From NCBI RefSeq assembly GCF_029945685.1, contig NZ_JAQSDA010000007.1, positions 265,531 to 319,674 of the forward strand: a DNA stretch of 54,144 bases, given 5' to 3'. Of the stretch, positions 9,424 to 18,942 are shown one piece after another (positions within the stretch are counted from its first letter, which is position 1; the number at the start of each line of letters is the position of its first letter). The notes beneath the pieces were generated by a model. It saw only the letters and a list, made by a program, of their open reading frames with translations. It searched no databases and had not been told where the DNA came from. The DNA is from Polaromonas sp. (GTDB lineage: Bacteria > Pseudomonadota > Gammaproteobacteria > Burkholderiales > Burkholderiaceae_C). Position numbers and translations under genes: made by a program.

Positions 9424-10539
9424 ATGCGAATCGGGGTACCGGCCGAAATCACGGCGGGGGAAACACGCGTTGCCGTCACGCCCGAGACGGCCAAAAAACT
9501 CAAGGGCCTGGGCCACACGGTCGTCATCCAGTCCGGTGCCGGCGTGGCCGCCAGTGTTCCTGACGAGGCCTATGTAGCCGCCGGTGCCGAGATCACCGAT
9601 GCCGCCGGCGCCTATGCGTCCGACATCGTGCTCAAGGTACGCTGCCCGCTGGACAGCGAGATCGGGCTGGCCCGGGCCGGCACCGTGCTGGTCGGCATGC
9701 TCAACCCGTTTGATGCCGCCGGCCTGCAACGCCTGGCGGGTGCCCAGCTGACGTCGTTTGCCCTGGAAGCCGCGCCACGCACCAGCCGCGCGCAAAGCAT
9801 GGACGTGCTCTCGTCGCAGGCCAACATCGCCGGTTACAAGGCGGTGATGATGGCGGCCGACAAATACCAGCGCTTTTTCCCGATGCTGATGACCGCCGCC
9901 GGCACCGTCAAGGCCGCCCGCGTGGTGATCCTGGGCGTCGGTGTGGCCGGCCTGCAGGCGATTGCCACGGCCAAACGCCTGGGCGCGGTGATCGAGGCCA
10001 GCGACGTGCGGCCCAGCGTCAAGGAGCAGGTCGAATCGCTGGGCGGCAAGTTCATTGACGTGCCCTACGAGACCGACGAGGAGCGCGAAGCCGCCGTCGG
10101 CGTTGGCGGTTATGCCAAACCGATGCCGCCCAGCTGGCTGGAGCGCCAAAAAGCCGAGGTCGCCAAACGCGTGGCCCAGGCCGACGTGGTGATCACCACC
10201 GCGCTGATTCCCGGCCGCGCCGCGCCGGTGCTGGTGACCGAGGACATGGTCAAGGCCATGAAGCCGGGCAGCGTGATTGTGGATCTGGCCGCGCCGCAGG
10301 GCGGCAACTGCCCGCTGACCGAGGCCGGAAAAACAGTCGTCAAGCATGGCGTCACGCTGATTGGCGAGACCAATCTGCCGGCGCTGGTGGCGGCCGACGC
10401 CAGCGCGCTCTACGCACGCAACCTGCTGGACTTCCTCAAGCTGGTCATCAGCAAGGAAGGCACGCTCAACATCGATCTGGAAGACGACATCGTGGCGGCC
10501 TGCCTGATGACGCAGGCCGGCGAAGTCAAGAAAAAATAA
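9424..10539 (+). CDS. pntAA: NAD(P) transhydrogenase subunit alpha part 1 (PntAA)
   Basis: NAD(H)-binding domain I of the membrane proton-translocating transhydrogenase, which reduces NADP+ with NADH using the proton gradient. 371 residues, the size seen when alpha is split into two genes. The N terminus [20 protein letters not shown] is diagnostic, and a Rossmann motif [18 protein letters not shown] lies near residue 175. A GAGGAG Shine-Dalgarno precedes the ATG. First gene of pntAA-pntAB-pntB, 41 bp before pntAB. It supplies NADPH. Confidence 0.96.
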   Translation: MRIGVPAEITAGETRVAVTPETAKKLKGLGHTVVIQSGAGVAASVPDEAYVAAGAEITDAAGAYASDIVLKVRCPLDSEIGLARAGTVLVGMLNPFDAAGLQRLAGAQLTSFALEAAPRTSRAQSMDVLSSQANIAGYKAVMMAADKYQRFFPMLMTAAGTVKAARVVILGVGVAGLQAIATAKRLGAVIEASDVRPSVKEQVESLGGKFIDVPYETDEEREAAVGVGGYAKPMPPSWLERQKAEVAKRVAQADVVITTALIPGRAAPVLVTEDMVKAMKPGSVIVDLAAPQGGNCPLTEAGKTVVKHGVTLIGETNLPALVAADASALYARNLLDFLKLVISKEGTLNIDLEDDIVAACLMTQAGEVKKK

Positions 10540-10580
10540 CCAGGGCCGGCTGCTGCGCCGACCGACCAGGAGAAAAGACC

Positions 10581-10916
10581 ATGGATGTCGTGTCCCCCAC
10601 CATCATCAACCTCATCATCTTCGTGTTGGCCATCTACGTGGGTTACCACGTGGTGTGGACCGTCACGCCTGCGCTGCACACCCCGCTGATGGCCGTGACC
10701 AATGCGATTTCGGCGATTGTCATCGTCGGCGCCATGCTGGCTGCCGCGCTGACCGTCACACCGCTGGGCAAAACCATGGGCGTACTGGCCGTGGCGCTGG
10801 CCGCCGTCAATGTGTTCGGTGGCTTCCTGGTGACGCGCCGCATGCTCGAGATGTTCCGCAAGAAGGAAAAGAAAACCGTTGCGGCTGACGCAGCGGGCTC
10901 GGGAGCTGCCAAATGA
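10581..10916 (+). CDS. pntAB: NAD(P) transhydrogenase subunit alpha part 2 (PntAB)
   Basis: 111-residue membrane part of the alpha subunit. It has three or four hydrophobic segments between residues 5 and 95 and a basic C terminus ([11 protein letters not shown]). It belongs to the proton-conducting domain II shared with the N-terminal half of PntB. It sits between pntAA and pntB and overlaps pntB by 4 bp (ATGA), which implies translational coupling. An AGGAGAA ribosome-binding site is just upstream. Confidence 0.94.
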   Translation: MDVVSPTIINLIIFVLAIYVGYHVVWTVTPALHTPLMAVTNAISAIVIVGAMLAAALTVTPLGKTMGVLAVALAAVNVFGGFLVTRRMLEMFRKKEKKTVAADAAGSGAAK

Positions 10917-12346
10917 GCATGAATGTTGTCACGCTGCTGTACCTGGTGGCCTCCGTCTGTTTCATCCAGGCGCTCAAGGGCCTGTCGCACCCCACGACCT
11001 CGATCCGCGGCAACCTGTTCGGCATGGTCGGCATGGGCATCGCCATATTGACCACCGGCGCCCTGATCGTGCAGATTTCCGGGGGCAAGGCCTTCGGCAT
11101 GGTGTATGTGCTGGGCGCCCTGCTGGCGGGCGGCACCGCCGGCACGATCATGGCCAAACGGGTCGAGATGACCAAGATGCCGGAGCTGGTGGCCTTCATG
11201 CACAGCATGATCGGCCTGGCTGCGGTGTTCATCGCGGTGGCCGCCATGGCCGAGCCGGACGCCTTTGGCATCGTGGCTGCGGGCCTGCCCACGGCGGCGA
11301 TTCCGGCCGGCAACCGGCTCGAGCTTTTCCTCGGTGCGGCCATCGGCGCCATCACCTTTAGTGGCTCGGTGATTGCCTTCGGCAAGCTCAGCGGCAAGTA
11401 CAAGTTCCGCCTGTTCCAGGGCGCGCCGGTCACCTTTGCCGGCCAGCATATGCTCAACCTGGTGCTGGGCATCGCCACGCTGGCGCTGGGCCTGGTGTTC
11501 ATGTTCACCGGCAACTGGACCGCATTTTTTGCGATGCTGGCACTGTCCTTCGTGCTCGGCGTGCTGATCATCATTCCGATCGGCGGCGCCGACATGCCGG
11601 TGGTGGTGTCCATGCTCAACAGTTATTCCGGCTGGGCCGCGGCCGGCATCGGCTTCTCGCTGAACAATGCCATGCTGATCGTGGCGGGCTCGCTGGTGGG
11701 CTCGTCGGGCGCCATCCTGTCCTACATCATGTGCAAGGCGATGAACCGTTCCTTTTTCAACGTGATCCTGGGCGGCTTCGGCGGCGAGGCGGGCACGGCG
11801 GCCGCCGGTGCCAAGGAGCAGCGTCCGGTCAAGTCCGGCTCGGCCGACGACGCGGCCTTCATCCTGGGCAATGCCGAAACCGTGATCATCGTGCCGGGTT
11901 ACGGCCTGGCGGTGGCGCGTGCCCAGCATTCGGTGAAGGAACTCGCGCAGAAACTCACCGAGCGCGGTGTCAACGTCAAGTACGCCATCCATCCGGTGGC
12001 GGGGCGCATGCCTGGCCATATGAACGTGCTGCTGGCGGAGGCCGAGGTGCCTTATGACCAGGTCTTCGAAATGGAAGACATCAACGCCGAGTTCGGCCAG
12101 GCCGACGTGGCCATCATTCTGGGTGCCAACGACGTCGTCAACCCGGCCGCCCACGTCAAGGGCAGTGCCATCTACGGCATGCCGATTCTCGAGGCCTACA
12201 AAGCAAAAACCGTGATCGTCAACAAACGTTCGATGGCCGCCGGTTACGCCGGGCTGGACAACGAACTGTTCTACATGGACAAGACCATGATGGTCTTCGG
12301 CGATGCGAAAAAAGTGATTGAGGACATGGGCAAGGCGATTGAGTAA
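10913..12346 (+). CDS. pntB: NAD(P) transhydrogenase subunit beta (PntB)
   Basis: 477 residues. Eight or nine membrane helices of domain II make up the N-terminal ~270 residues. The soluble NADP(H)-binding domain III follows, including [30 protein letters not shown] and the [10 protein letters not shown] loop. The start overlaps the pntAB stop (ATGA). With PntAA and PntAB it completes the inner-membrane enzyme. The 160 bp after its stop contain no obvious U-tract terminator. Confidence 0.96.
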   Translation: MSMNVVTLLYLVASVCFIQALKGLSHPTTSIRGNLFGMVGMGIAILTTGALIVQISGGKAFGMVYVLGALLAGGTAGTIMAKRVEMTKMPELVAFMHSMIGLAAVFIAVAAMAEPDAFGIVAAGLPTAAIPAGNRLELFLGAAIGAITFSGSVIAFGKLSGKYKFRLFQGAPVTFAGQHMLNLVLGIATLALGLVFMFTGNWTAFFAMLALSFVLGVLIIIPIGGADMPVVVSMLNSYSGWAAAGIGFSLNNAMLIVAGSLVGSSGAILSYIMCKAMNRSFFNVILGGFGGEAGTAAAGAKEQRPVKSGSADDAAFILGNAETVIIVPGYGLAVARAQHSVKELAQKLTERGVNVKYAIHPVAGRMPGHMNVLLAEAEVPYDQVFEMEDINAEFGQADVAIILGANDVVNPAAHVKGSAIYGMPILEAYKAKTVIVNKRSMAAGYAGLDNELFYMDKTMMVFGDAKKVIEDMGKAIE

Positions 12347-12395
12347 TCCGCCGGCCGTTCGCCGCTTTTTCCGTGCAAAAGACGTGAGTTGGAGG

Positions 12396-12429
12396 GGTTT
12401 CCCTTCTGATTTGGCCGTTTCCTAAGGGA
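12396..12429. promoter_or_regulatory. Inverted repeat upstream of fadD, possible operator
   Basis: TTTCCCTT (12396-12403) pairs with AAGGGAAA (12422-12429), and a GTTTCC/GGAAAAC inner pair (12415-12431) overlaps it. There is no U tract, so it does not look like a terminator. Its place 75-110 bp before the fadD start fits an operator for a fatty-acid-responsive repressor; that is inference from position only. Confidence 0.3.
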
Positions 12430-12506
12430 AAACGCAATAGCCCCGCAGAGGGTCGCGCCACGACAATCCGTGGCAGTTGTTCAATCGTCATCTGGAGAAG
12501 ACAAGC

Positions 12507-14195
12507 ATGAATGCATCCACCCTAGACCGCCCCTGGCTGAGCGCCTATCCTCCAGGCGTTCCTGCCGACATCGATGCGTCCCAGTACGCCTCGCTGGTGG
12601 CTCTGATGGAAGAGAGCTTCGCGAAAAACGCCGGCGCCGTCGCCTACAGCTTCATGGGCAAGGAGGTCACCTTCGGCCAGACGGACAGCCTGTCGCAGGC
12701 GTTCGCGGCTTACCTGCAGGGACTGGGGCTGGTCAAGGGCGACCGTGTGGCCATCATGATGCCCAATGTGCCGCAATACCCGGTGACAGTGGCCGCCATC
12801 CTGCGTGCCGGCTTTGTGGTGGTCAATGTCAATCCGCTGTACACCCCGCGCGAACTCGAGCACCAGCTCAAGGATTCGGGCGCCAAGGCGATTGTCATCA
12901 TCGAAAACTTCGCCAACACGCTGGAACAATGTATTGCGAACACGCCGGTCAAGCATGTGGTGCTCACGGCGATGGGCGATCAGCTCGGCGTGCTCAAGGG
13001 CGCGCTGGTCAATTACGTGGTCCGCAACGTCAAGAAAATGGTTCCGGCCTTCAACCTGCCGGGCGCCGTGCGTTTCAATGACGCGGTGGCCCAGGGAACG
13101 CGCGGCAGCCTCAAGCGCCCCGACATCAAGCCTGACGACGTGGCGGTGCTGCAGTACACCGGCGGCACCACCGGTGTTTCCAAGGGCGCAGTGCTGCTGC
13201 ACCGCAATGTGATTGCCAACGTGCTTCAGTCCGAAGCGTGGAATGGCCCGGCCATGGCCGGCATGGCGCCGGGTGTGCAGCCGACTTACGTTTGCGCGCT
13301 GCCGCTGTACCACATCTTCGCGTTCACGGTGAACATGATGCTGGGCATGCGTACCGGCGGCAAGAACATCCTGATCCCGAACCCGCGGGACCTTCCGGCC
13401 GTGCTCAAGGAACTGTCCAAACACAAGGTGCACAGCTTCCCGGCGGTCAACACGCTGTTCAACGGTCTGGCCAACCACCCGGACTTCAACACCGTGGACT
13501 GGTCACACCTGAAGATCTCGCTGGGCGGCGGCATGGCGGTGCAAAGCGCGGTGGCCAAACTGTGGCTTGAAAAAACCGGTTGCCCGATCTGCGAAGGTTA
13601 CGGCCTGTCGGAAACCTCGCCGTCGGCCAGCTGCAACCCGACCAACAGCAAGGCCTTCACCGGCACCATTGGGGTGCCGATTCCCGGCACCTGGTTCAAG
13701 CTGCTTGACGACGACGGTAACGAGGTGCCGAACGGCCAGCCCGGCGAGATTGCCATCAAGGGCCCGCAGGTCATGGCCGGCTACTGGCAGCGGCCCGACG
13801 AAACCGCCAAGGTCATGACGCCCGACGGCTACTTCAAGTCCGGTGACATCGGCATTGTCGACGAGCACGGCTTCTTCAAGATCGTGGATCGCAAGAAGGA
13901 CATGATTCTCGTCAGCGGTTTCAATGTCTACCCCAACGAAGTCGAGGACGTGATCTCCGGCATGGAAGGCGTGATGGAATGCGCCTGCGTCGGGGTGGTG
14001 GACGACAAGTCCGGCGAAGCCGTCAAGCTGGTCATCGTCAAGAAGAACCCGGACCTCACGGAAGCCCAGGTGCGCGAGTTCTGCAAGACCAACCTGACCG
14101 GCTACAAGCAGCCCAAGGTGGTCGAGTTCCGCACCGAGCTGCCGAAAACCCCGGTCGGCAAGATCCTGCGCAGGGAGTTGCGCGACAAGAAGTAA
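12507..14195 (+). CDS. fadD: Long-chain fatty acid--CoA ligase (FadD)
   Basis: Activates fatty acids to acyl-CoA through an acyl-adenylate, for beta-oxidation or lipid remodelling. At 562 residues it is nearly the size of E. coli FadD (561). AMP-binding motif YTGGTTGVSKGA is near residue 217, GYGLSETSP near 365, and the C-terminal subdomain has DRKKDMI and the catalytic-lysine region TPVGKILRRELR. The ATG at 12507 has a GGAGAAG ribosome-binding site (12494-12500); an ORF start at 12477 has none. It ends before a strong terminator and appears monocistronic. Confidence 0.93.
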   Translation: MNASTLDRPWLSAYPPGVPADIDASQYASLVALMEESFAKNAGAVAYSFMGKEVTFGQTDSLSQAFAAYLQGLGLVKGDRVAIMMPNVPQYPVTVAAILRAGFVVVNVNPLYTPRELEHQLKDSGAKAIVIIENFANTLEQCIANTPVKHVVLTAMGDQLGVLKGALVNYVVRNVKKMVPAFNLPGAVRFNDAVAQGTRGSLKRPDIKPDDVAVLQYTGGTTGVSKGAVLLHRNVIANVLQSEAWNGPAMAGMAPGVQPTYVCALPLYHIFAFTVNMMLGMRTGGKNILIPNPRDLPAVLKELSKHKVHSFPAVNTLFNGLANHPDFNTVDWSHLKISLGGGMAVQSAVAKLWLEKTGCPICEGYGLSETSPSASCNPTNSKAFTGTIGVPIPGTWFKLLDDDGNEVPNGQPGEIAIKGPQVMAGYWQRPDETAKVMTPDGYFKSGDIGIVDEHGFFKIVDRKKDMILVSGFNVYPNEVEDVISGMEGVMECACVGVVDDKSGEAVKLVIVKKNPDLTEAQVREFCKTNLTGYKQPKVVEFRTELPKTPVGKILRRELRDKK

Positions 14196-14301
14196 GACAG
14201 AGTCCTGCTTCTTTCAGCGCAGGCTGACCACTGTCCCGCTGGCAGGGCTGGTCATGCCGGAGCGACAGGGAGCGAGACACAGGCCGGAAACGGCGGCGGA
14301 C

Positions 14302-14328
14302 AAAAGGCGACTCAGGTCGCCTTTTTTG
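14302..14328 (+). terminator. Rho-independent terminator after fadD
   Basis: Perfect 10-bp stem AAAAGGCGAC / GTCGCCTTTT with TCAG loop (14302-14325), continuing into a T run. It lies 107 bp after the fadD stop and 30 bp before the next start, so it should separate the two genes. Confidence 0.9.
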
Positions 14329-14359
14329 TTTCATGTCGGGGTTCGGGCACACTCGGGTG

Positions 14360-15118
14360 ATGAAACCTACCGCCATTCTGAGCGCGCTGGCTGAAGAGCA
14401 GCATGGCTTGATCGACCTGTTGCGCGGCGCGCACAAGACCCGTCACGCCGGCCGCGACTTCTGGCAGGGGGAACTGCATGGCCAGCCGGTGGTGTTGGCC
14501 TTGTCGAAAATCGGCAAGGTGGCCGCGGCCACCACGGCGACGGCACTGATCGAGCGGTTTTCCGTGGGACGCATGGTGTTTACCGGCGTCGCGGGAGGTG
14601 TGGGCAAGGGTGTGCAGGTCGGCGATGTGGTGGTGGCGACCGATTTTCTCCAGCACGACCTGGATGTCTCGCCGCTGTTTCCCCGGTATGAGGTGCCGTT
14701 TTACGGCAAAGCCCGTTTCGACGGCGATGTCGAGCTCACCGCGCAGCTTCATGCGGCGGCCTGCGCGGCGCTGGCTTCGGCCGACGCGCGCCAGCCGATG
14801 CAGCGATTTCCGCAGGCCCGCGTGCACCAGGGGCTGCTGGCCAGCGGCGACCGTTTTGTTTCGGGCGCGCAGGAATCGCGCGCGCTGCAGGCCACGCTGG
14901 CCGGGGCCGGACATGCGGTGCTCGCCGTCGAGATGGAGGGCGCCGCCGTGGCCCAGGTCTGCCTGGATTACGGCGTGCCCTTTGCCGCCATGCGCACCAT
15001 TTCAGACCGCGCCGACGACAGTGCGCATGTCGACTTTGCCCGCTTTGTGGACGAGGTGGCCAGCCACTACGCGCAGGCCATTGTTGAGCGGTTTTTACTG
15101 TCGCTATCAATAAGGTAG
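14360..15118 (+). CDS. mtnN: 5'-methylthioadenosine/S-adenosylhomocysteine nucleosidase
   Basis: 252-residue purine nucleoside phosphorylase-fold enzyme that cleaves adenine from MTA and SAH for methionine salvage. Family motifs are visible: FTGVAGGVGKGVQVGDVVVA, the FVSG block (here RFVSGAQES), AVEMEGAAVAQVC with its ribose-binding Met-Glu, and RTISDRADDSAHVDF containing the catalytic Asp. The start at 14360 puts the first beta strand (TAILSALAEEQHG) at the N terminus; the ORF opens at 14333 without support. The last codons and the TAG stop lie inside an interspersed repeat, so the C-terminal residues LSIR are repeat-derived. Confidence 0.88.
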   Translation: MKPTAILSALAEEQHGLIDLLRGAHKTRHAGRDFWQGELHGQPVVLALSKIGKVAAATTATALIERFSVGRMVFTGVAGGVGKGVQVGDVVVATDFLQHDLDVSPLFPRYEVPFYGKARFDGDVELTAQLHAAACAALASADARQPMQRFPQARVHQGLLASGDRFVSGAQESRALQATLAGAGHAVLAVEMEGAAVAQVCLDYGVPFAAMRTISDRADDSAHVDFARFVDEVASHYAQAIVERFLLSLSIR

Positions 15119-15159
15119 CTGCTGGCGTCCGCCACATAAGTGCTGGAGATCGATTTGAC
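15101..15159 (+). repeat. Interspersed ~59-bp repeat, copy B
   Basis: CGCTAT start, AGCTG at bases 16-20, CTGGCGT, then a central ACATAAG and an ATTTGAC end. The stop codon of the upstream nucleosidase (15116-15118) lies inside it. Confidence 0.75.
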
Positions 15160-15276
15160 TCACAAACACAGGGCGAACGGGCTACCGCGGGCAGCCGTGG
15201 GGACTCTTCATGCCGGCCCGCAGGCGCAGCGGCCCCCCGGTGGCAGGGAGTTACAGACAGTGAACGACCGTGGGGG

Positions 15277-16263
15277 CTACTTCAACCAGCCACGGCGCCG
15301 GAAGTACCACATCGGTACCACCGCACTCGCTGCCATCAGAGCCAGCGCATACGGATAGCCCAGCGCCCAGTCGAGTTCCGGCATCAGCTTGAAGTTCATG
15401 CCGTACACGCTGGCGATCAGCGTGGGCGGAAGCAAGGCAACGCTGGCCACCGAGAAGATCTTGATGATCTTGTTCTGGTTGATGTTGATGAAACCGACCG
15501 TGGCGTCCATCAGGAAGTTGATCTTATCAAAGAGAAAAGCCGTGTGCGAGTCCAGCGAGTCGATGTCGCGCAGAATCTGGCGCGCCTCCTCGAACTGCTC
15601 GCTGTTGAGCATCTTGCTGCGCATCATGAAGCTCACGGCACGGCGCGTGTCCATCACGTTGCGGCGGATGCGTCCGCTCAGGTCCTCGTGGCGGGCAATG
15701 GCGCCCAGCACCTCGCCGGCCATCACGTCCGTCACATCGCCCGACAGCACCTTGGTGCTGACCTTTTCGAGGTCGATGTAAATGCCTTCCAGGGTATCGG
15801 CCGAGTATTCAGCGTCGGCGTCGAACAGCTTGAGCAACACCTCCTTGGCGTCTTCGATCAGACCCGGCGCGCGGCGCGCGCGCATGCGCAGCAGGCGGAA
15901 TACCGGCACGTCCTCGTCGTGAATCGAAAACAGCACACCCTTGCTCTTGAGGTTGTCATTGACCAGGTTCAGGATGAAAGCGACCCGCACGGTGCGGGGT
16001 TCTTCATCGTCGGCGATCAGGAAGTCGGAGCGGATGTGCAGCTCGCCGTTGTCTTCCTCGTAAAAACGCGCGGACTCCTCGATGTCCTCGTCCATCACGT
16101 CTTCGGGAATCGACAGGCCGTAATACTGCTTGATCCAGCGTTTTTCTTCGAGTGTCGGTGATTCCAGGTCGACCCAGATGGGCTGGAACCGGGAGAGTTC
16201 TTCGAGCGACTCGATCTCTTCCTGGAACAGGCGCCCGTTGGCGAGCGTGAAAATATTGAGCAT
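15277..16263 (-). CDS. corA: Magnesium/cobalt transporter CorA
   Basis: Inner-membrane pentameric Mg2+ channel of 328 residues, the normal size. It has a long acidic cytoplasmic N-terminal domain rich in helices (for example DEDIEESARFYEEDNGE). Two C-terminal transmembrane helices follow, with the signature YGMNF at the end of the first (SVYGMNFKLMPELDWALGYP). The C terminus is basic (WYFRRRGWLK). Transcribed alone, divergent from hpf. No M-box riboswitch was recognised upstream. Confidence 0.96.
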   Translation of the reverse strand: MLNIFTLANGRLFQEEIESLEELSRFQPIWVDLESPTLEEKRWIKQYYGLSIPEDVMDEDIEESARFYEEDNGELHIRSDFLIADDEEPRTVRVAFILNLVNDNLKSKGVLFSIHDEDVPVFRLLRMRARRAPGLIEDAKEVLLKLFDADAEYSADTLEGIYIDLEKVSTKVLSGDVTDVMAGEVLGAIARHEDLSGRIRRNVMDTRRAVSFMMRSKMLNSEQFEEARQILRDIDSLDSHTAFLFDKINFLMDATVGFININQNKIIKIFSVASVALLPPTLIASVYGMNFKLMPELDWALGYPYALALMAASAVVPMWYFRRRGWLK

Positions 16264-16672
16264 GACTGGCTCCCAATCGGTTTGGGGGCGCCGGCACCGG
16301 GCAGGCGTCTGCCCGGCGTTGGCGGGGTTGTGGATGGTGGCATCGCTTTCAACCCCGGGATGACGCTGGCGTCAGTCTGCGGTGCTGAAAGCTAGCGACT
16401 GGGGCTGCTTTCCAAGGATTTCTCCGTATTGACCAAGCTGCGATTATGGCATTTTGGCCCGGAATTCACTACCTCTTCCGGCCCGGCGCCAGGTTCCCGG
16501 CGCGGGGGTCAAGGACCTTTTCCGACCGTTTCATTTTTTGTTGCGATGCACGGTTGCGTTTGCTCCGGTTCGGGCGCATAGTGAAAACAAGAGAGTTGTC
16601 CGTCCGCCGCCCGGCAGGCCTGCCAGGGCGGTGTTTTTAACCCCCCTCCAGCCATGGAAAAGGAGTCTCTTT
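16264..16672. other. corA-hpf divergent intergenic region (409 bp)
   Basis: No gene is supported here; the longest plus-strand ORF (from 16454) is an in-frame extension of hpf without family similarity. The stretch holds a candidate hpf promoter near 16554-16582. Several TGGC...GC pairs were checked for a sigma-54 promoter, and the spacing is wrong in each. Confidence 0.6.
16554..16582 (+). promoter_or_regulatory. Candidate promoter for hpf
   Basis: TTGCGT (16554-16559) and CATAGT (16577-16582) are separated by 17 bp, about 90 bp before the hpf ATG. The match to the sigma-70 consensus is 3/6 and 4/6, so this is only a candidate. Confidence 0.3.
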
Positions 16673-17002
16673 ATGAATTTGACGATCAGCGGTCACCACC
16701 TTGAAGTTACCCCCGCCTTGCGCGGCTACGTGACCAGCAAGCTGGATCGGATCACGCGGCATTTTGACCAGGTGGTGGATGTCAAGGTTCTTTTGACGGT
16801 GGATAACATGAAGGAAAAGGAGTTGCGCCAGAGAGCCGAGTGCAATGTGCATGTCAAGGGACGCGACCTGTTCGCCGAAAGCTCGCATGCTGACCTGTAT
16901 GCAGCGGTGGATGACCTCGCGGACAAGCTGGACCGTCAGGTCGGCCGCTACAAGACCAAAACCCAGGATCACCACCACGTGACTGCCAAGCGGGAGATGT
17001 AA
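16673..17002 (+). CDS. hpf: Ribosome hibernation-promoting factor, short form (HPF/YfiA)
   Basis: 109 residues, the short HPF/RaiA form that binds the 30S subunit and promotes inactive ribosome dimers in stationary phase. It starts [20 protein letters not shown], the usual beginning, with AAAGGAG 8 bp upstream. Conserved blocks are [10 protein letters not shown], the [14 protein letters not shown] region and [17 protein letters not shown] with a basic/His-rich tail. It precedes ptsN and hprK, a common proteobacterial order; rpoN, often found upstream, is absent here and corA takes its place. Confidence 0.94.
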   Translation: MNLTISGHHLEVTPALRGYVTSKLDRITRHFDQVVDVKVLLTVDNMKEKELRQRAECNVHVKGRDLFAESSHADLYAAVDDLADKLDRQVGRYKTKTQDHHHVTAKREM

Positions 17003-17064
17003 GCGACAAGGCAGGCGGCGGCCGGCGAACGAGCCACCCCGCTCTGCCGCCAGCGCCCTCCCCG

Positions 17065-17096
17065 AAAGCCGCCTCTGCCCTCAGGCGGCTTTTTTA
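17065..17096 (+). terminator. Rho-independent terminator after hpf
   Basis: Stem AAAGCCGCCT (17065-17074) / AGGCGGCTTT (17083-17092) with an 8-base loop and following Ts. It lies 62 bp after hpf and 59 bp before ptsN, so ptsN-hprK probably also has its own promoter (CATAAT at 17129-17134 is a possible -10). Confidence 0.88.
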
Positions 17097-17154
17097 TGGC
17101 CCGGATGGCCGCCATGCACACGAAAGTGCATAATCCGGCGACCCCCACCTTGTT

Positions 17155-17628
17155 ATGAACCGTCTTTCGCAAATATTGCCCCCTACCCAGGTTCTGGTCA
17201 GTGTCGAGGCCACCAGCAAAAAGCGTGCTTTTGAAGAAGCCGGCCTGCTGTTCGAAAACCTGCACGGACTGAACCGGGCGCTGATCACCGACAGCCTCTT
17301 CGCGCGTGAGCGGCTGGGCTCGACCGGGCTGGGCCATGGCGTGGCGATTCCGCACGGACGCATCAAGGGACTGAAGGCCCCGATGGCGGCGGTGTTCCAG
17401 CTGCACGCCCCGATCGGCTTTGATGCGCCTGACGAACAGGCCGTGGGCCTGCTGATTTTCCTGCTGGTGCCGGAGGCGGCCACCCAGAAACACCTTGAGA
17501 TCCTGTCCGAAATCGCCGAACTGCTCAGCGACAGCGCCCTGCGCGAGCGGATCAAGGCCAGCACCGACGCGGCTGCGCTGCACCAGCTGATTGCCTCCTG
17601 GCAGTCCAGCCACGCCGTCAGCCCCTGA
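17155..17628 (+). CDS. ptsN: PTS IIA-like nitrogen regulatory protein PtsN
   Basis: 157-residue EIIA-Ntr protein, the terminal phospho-acceptor of the nitrogen PTS, controlling potassium and nitrogen/carbon functions by protein binding. The phosphorylated histidine is H67 in GHGVAIPHGR. The C-terminal AALHQLIASW region is typical. It lies after the hpf terminator and 51 bp before hprK, whose product acts on HPr of the same phosphorelay. The partners PtsP and NPr are not in the window. Confidence 0.94.
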   Translation: MNRLSQILPPTQVLVSVEATSKKRAFEEAGLLFENLHGLNRALITDSLFARERLGSTGLGHGVAIPHGRIKGLKAPMAAVFQLHAPIGFDAPDEQAVGLLIFLLVPEAATQKHLEILSEIAELLSDSALRERIKASTDAAALHQLIASWQSSHAVSP

Positions 17629-17679
17629 CCCCGCGCGCGTGACCGTGATCGTGACGCAGACCCCTTCTCGCCCCCTGGC

Positions 17680-18630
17680 ATGAAGCCCACCGTCGTCAGC
17701 GCCGACGTCCTGTTTGAGGACCATCGCGCCGCGCTGAAGTGGGAATGGGTGGCCGGGCTGGGCGCCTCGGAGAGGCGCTTCGACGAGGTCGCCGTGCGTG
17801 CGGCCCGTTCCGGCGCCGACCTGGTCGGTTACCTCAACTACATCCATCCCTACCGCGTGCAGCTGCTCGGAGAGCGCGAAGTCGCTTACCTGAGCAACGG
17901 CAGCCCGGAGGACTGCGCCCGCCGCATTTCGCGCATTGTCACGCTGGAGCCGCCGGTGCTGATCATTGCCGACGGCCAGGTGGCGCCCGACACGCTGCTG
18001 TCGATGTGTGAGCGCGCCCAGATTCCGATGTTCGCCACCCAGGAGTCGGCGGCGTTTGTGATTGACGTGCTGCGCGCCTACCTGTCCAAACATTTTGCCG
18101 ACCGCACCTCCATGCACGGCGTGTTCATGGACATCCTCGGCGTCGGCCTGATGATCACCGGCGAATCGGGCCTGGGCAAAAGCGAGCTGGGCCTGGAGCT
18201 GATCTCGCGCGGACATGGCCTGGTGGCCGACGACGCGGTAGACCTGTACCGCATCAACCAGACCACCATCGAAGGGCGTTGTCCGGAGCTGCTGCAGAAC
18301 CTGCTCGAAGTGCGTGGCATCGGCCTGCTCGACATCAAGGCGATTTTTGGCGAGACGGCGGTGCGGCGCAAGATGCGGCTCAAGCTCATCGTGCACCTGG
18401 TGCGGCGCGAAACGCTGGAGCGCGAGTACGAACGCATCCCCTATGAGCCGCTGACCCAGGACGTCCTGGGCATTCCGGTACGCAAGGTGATCATCCAGGT
18501 GGTGGCTGGCCGCAACATCGCGGTGCTGGTCGAGGCGGCGGTGCGCAATGTCATCCTGCAGCTGCGCGGCATCGACACCTACCAGGAGTTTGTCGAACGG
18601 CATCGCCAGGCCATGGAGCGGGGCGGCTGA
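17680..18630 (+). CDS. hprK: HPr kinase/phosphorylase
   Basis: Bifunctional Ser kinase/phosphorylase of HPr; 316 residues. The N-terminal domain (1-~130) is followed by the catalytic domain with Walker A GESGLGKS near residue 161, the HprK signature around [12 protein letters not shown] and [20 protein letters not shown], and a conserved C-terminal [10 protein letters not shown]...[13 protein letters not shown] block. It follows ptsN in the order usual for betaproteobacteria. The region after the stop is a cluster of short inverted repeats. Confidence 0.95.
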   Translation: MKPTVVSADVLFEDHRAALKWEWVAGLGASERRFDEVAVRAARSGADLVGYLNYIHPYRVQLLGEREVAYLSNGSPEDCARRISRIVTLEPPVLIIADGQVAPDTLLSMCERAQIPMFATQESAAFVIDVLRAYLSKHFADRTSMHGVFMDILGVGLMITGESGLGKSELGLELISRGHGLVADDAVDLYRINQTTIEGRCPELLQNLLEVRGIGLLDIKAIFGETAVRRKMRLKLIVHLVRRETLEREYERIPYEPLTQDVLGIPVRKVIIQVVAGRNIAVLVEAAVRNVILQLRGIDTYQEFVERHRQAMERGG

Positions 18631-18942
18631 CTTGGGCCCCCAAGGTCGCTCACTTCGTGTAGCTCCCGAGGCCTTGCAGGCCGCGGCTCGCGAGACGCTT
18701 CGCCTCTGTCGCCTGTCCAAACCTGCTCAAGCAGGTATGGAGCCGCAGGCTCCAGCCCCTCGGGGGCCGCTGCGCCTGCGGCCCGGCGAAGCCGGTTCCG
18801 CGGCCCCTGCTTGAATTGAGAGCACCTTCGCTCGCCCACGTCGTGAGCGGTCCGGTGCGAAACCCTTGCTTCATATGTTGCTATTGAATTAATAGCTGTT
18901 TGCGCCCGTCAGTCAATGGTTCTCGCCCATTTCTATCAAAAA
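18631..18942. other. hprK-fur convergent intergenic region with hairpin cluster
   Basis: A 312-bp region without a gene. Four perfect inverted repeats follow one another: ACCTGCT-CA-AGCAGGT (18721-18736), TGGAGCC-GCA-GGCTCCA (18738-18754), GCCCC-TCG-GGGGC (18755-18767) and GGCCGC-N7-GCGGCC (18765-18783). It then holds repeat copy C. Such GC-rich hairpin chains probably limit read-through between the converging genes and look like an interspersed element. Confidence 0.75.
18878..18936 (+). repeat. Interspersed ~59-bp repeat, copy C
   Basis: TGCTAT start, AGCTG at bases 16-20, TTTGCGC, a central CAGTCAATGG and an end near ATTTCTATC. It lies just beyond the fur stop codon. Confidence 0.8.

Noticed and set aside
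10643..12154. 503-codon minus-strand ORF
   Set aside because: Antisense of pntAB and pntB, with composition typical of a shadow frame.
16264..16672. Sigma-54 promoter before hpf
   Set aside because: The best GG...GC pair (near 16369) is 9 rather than 10 bp apart.
16969..18720. 583-codon minus-strand ORF
   Set aside because: Antisense of ptsN and hprK; crosses the hpf terminator and has no family features.
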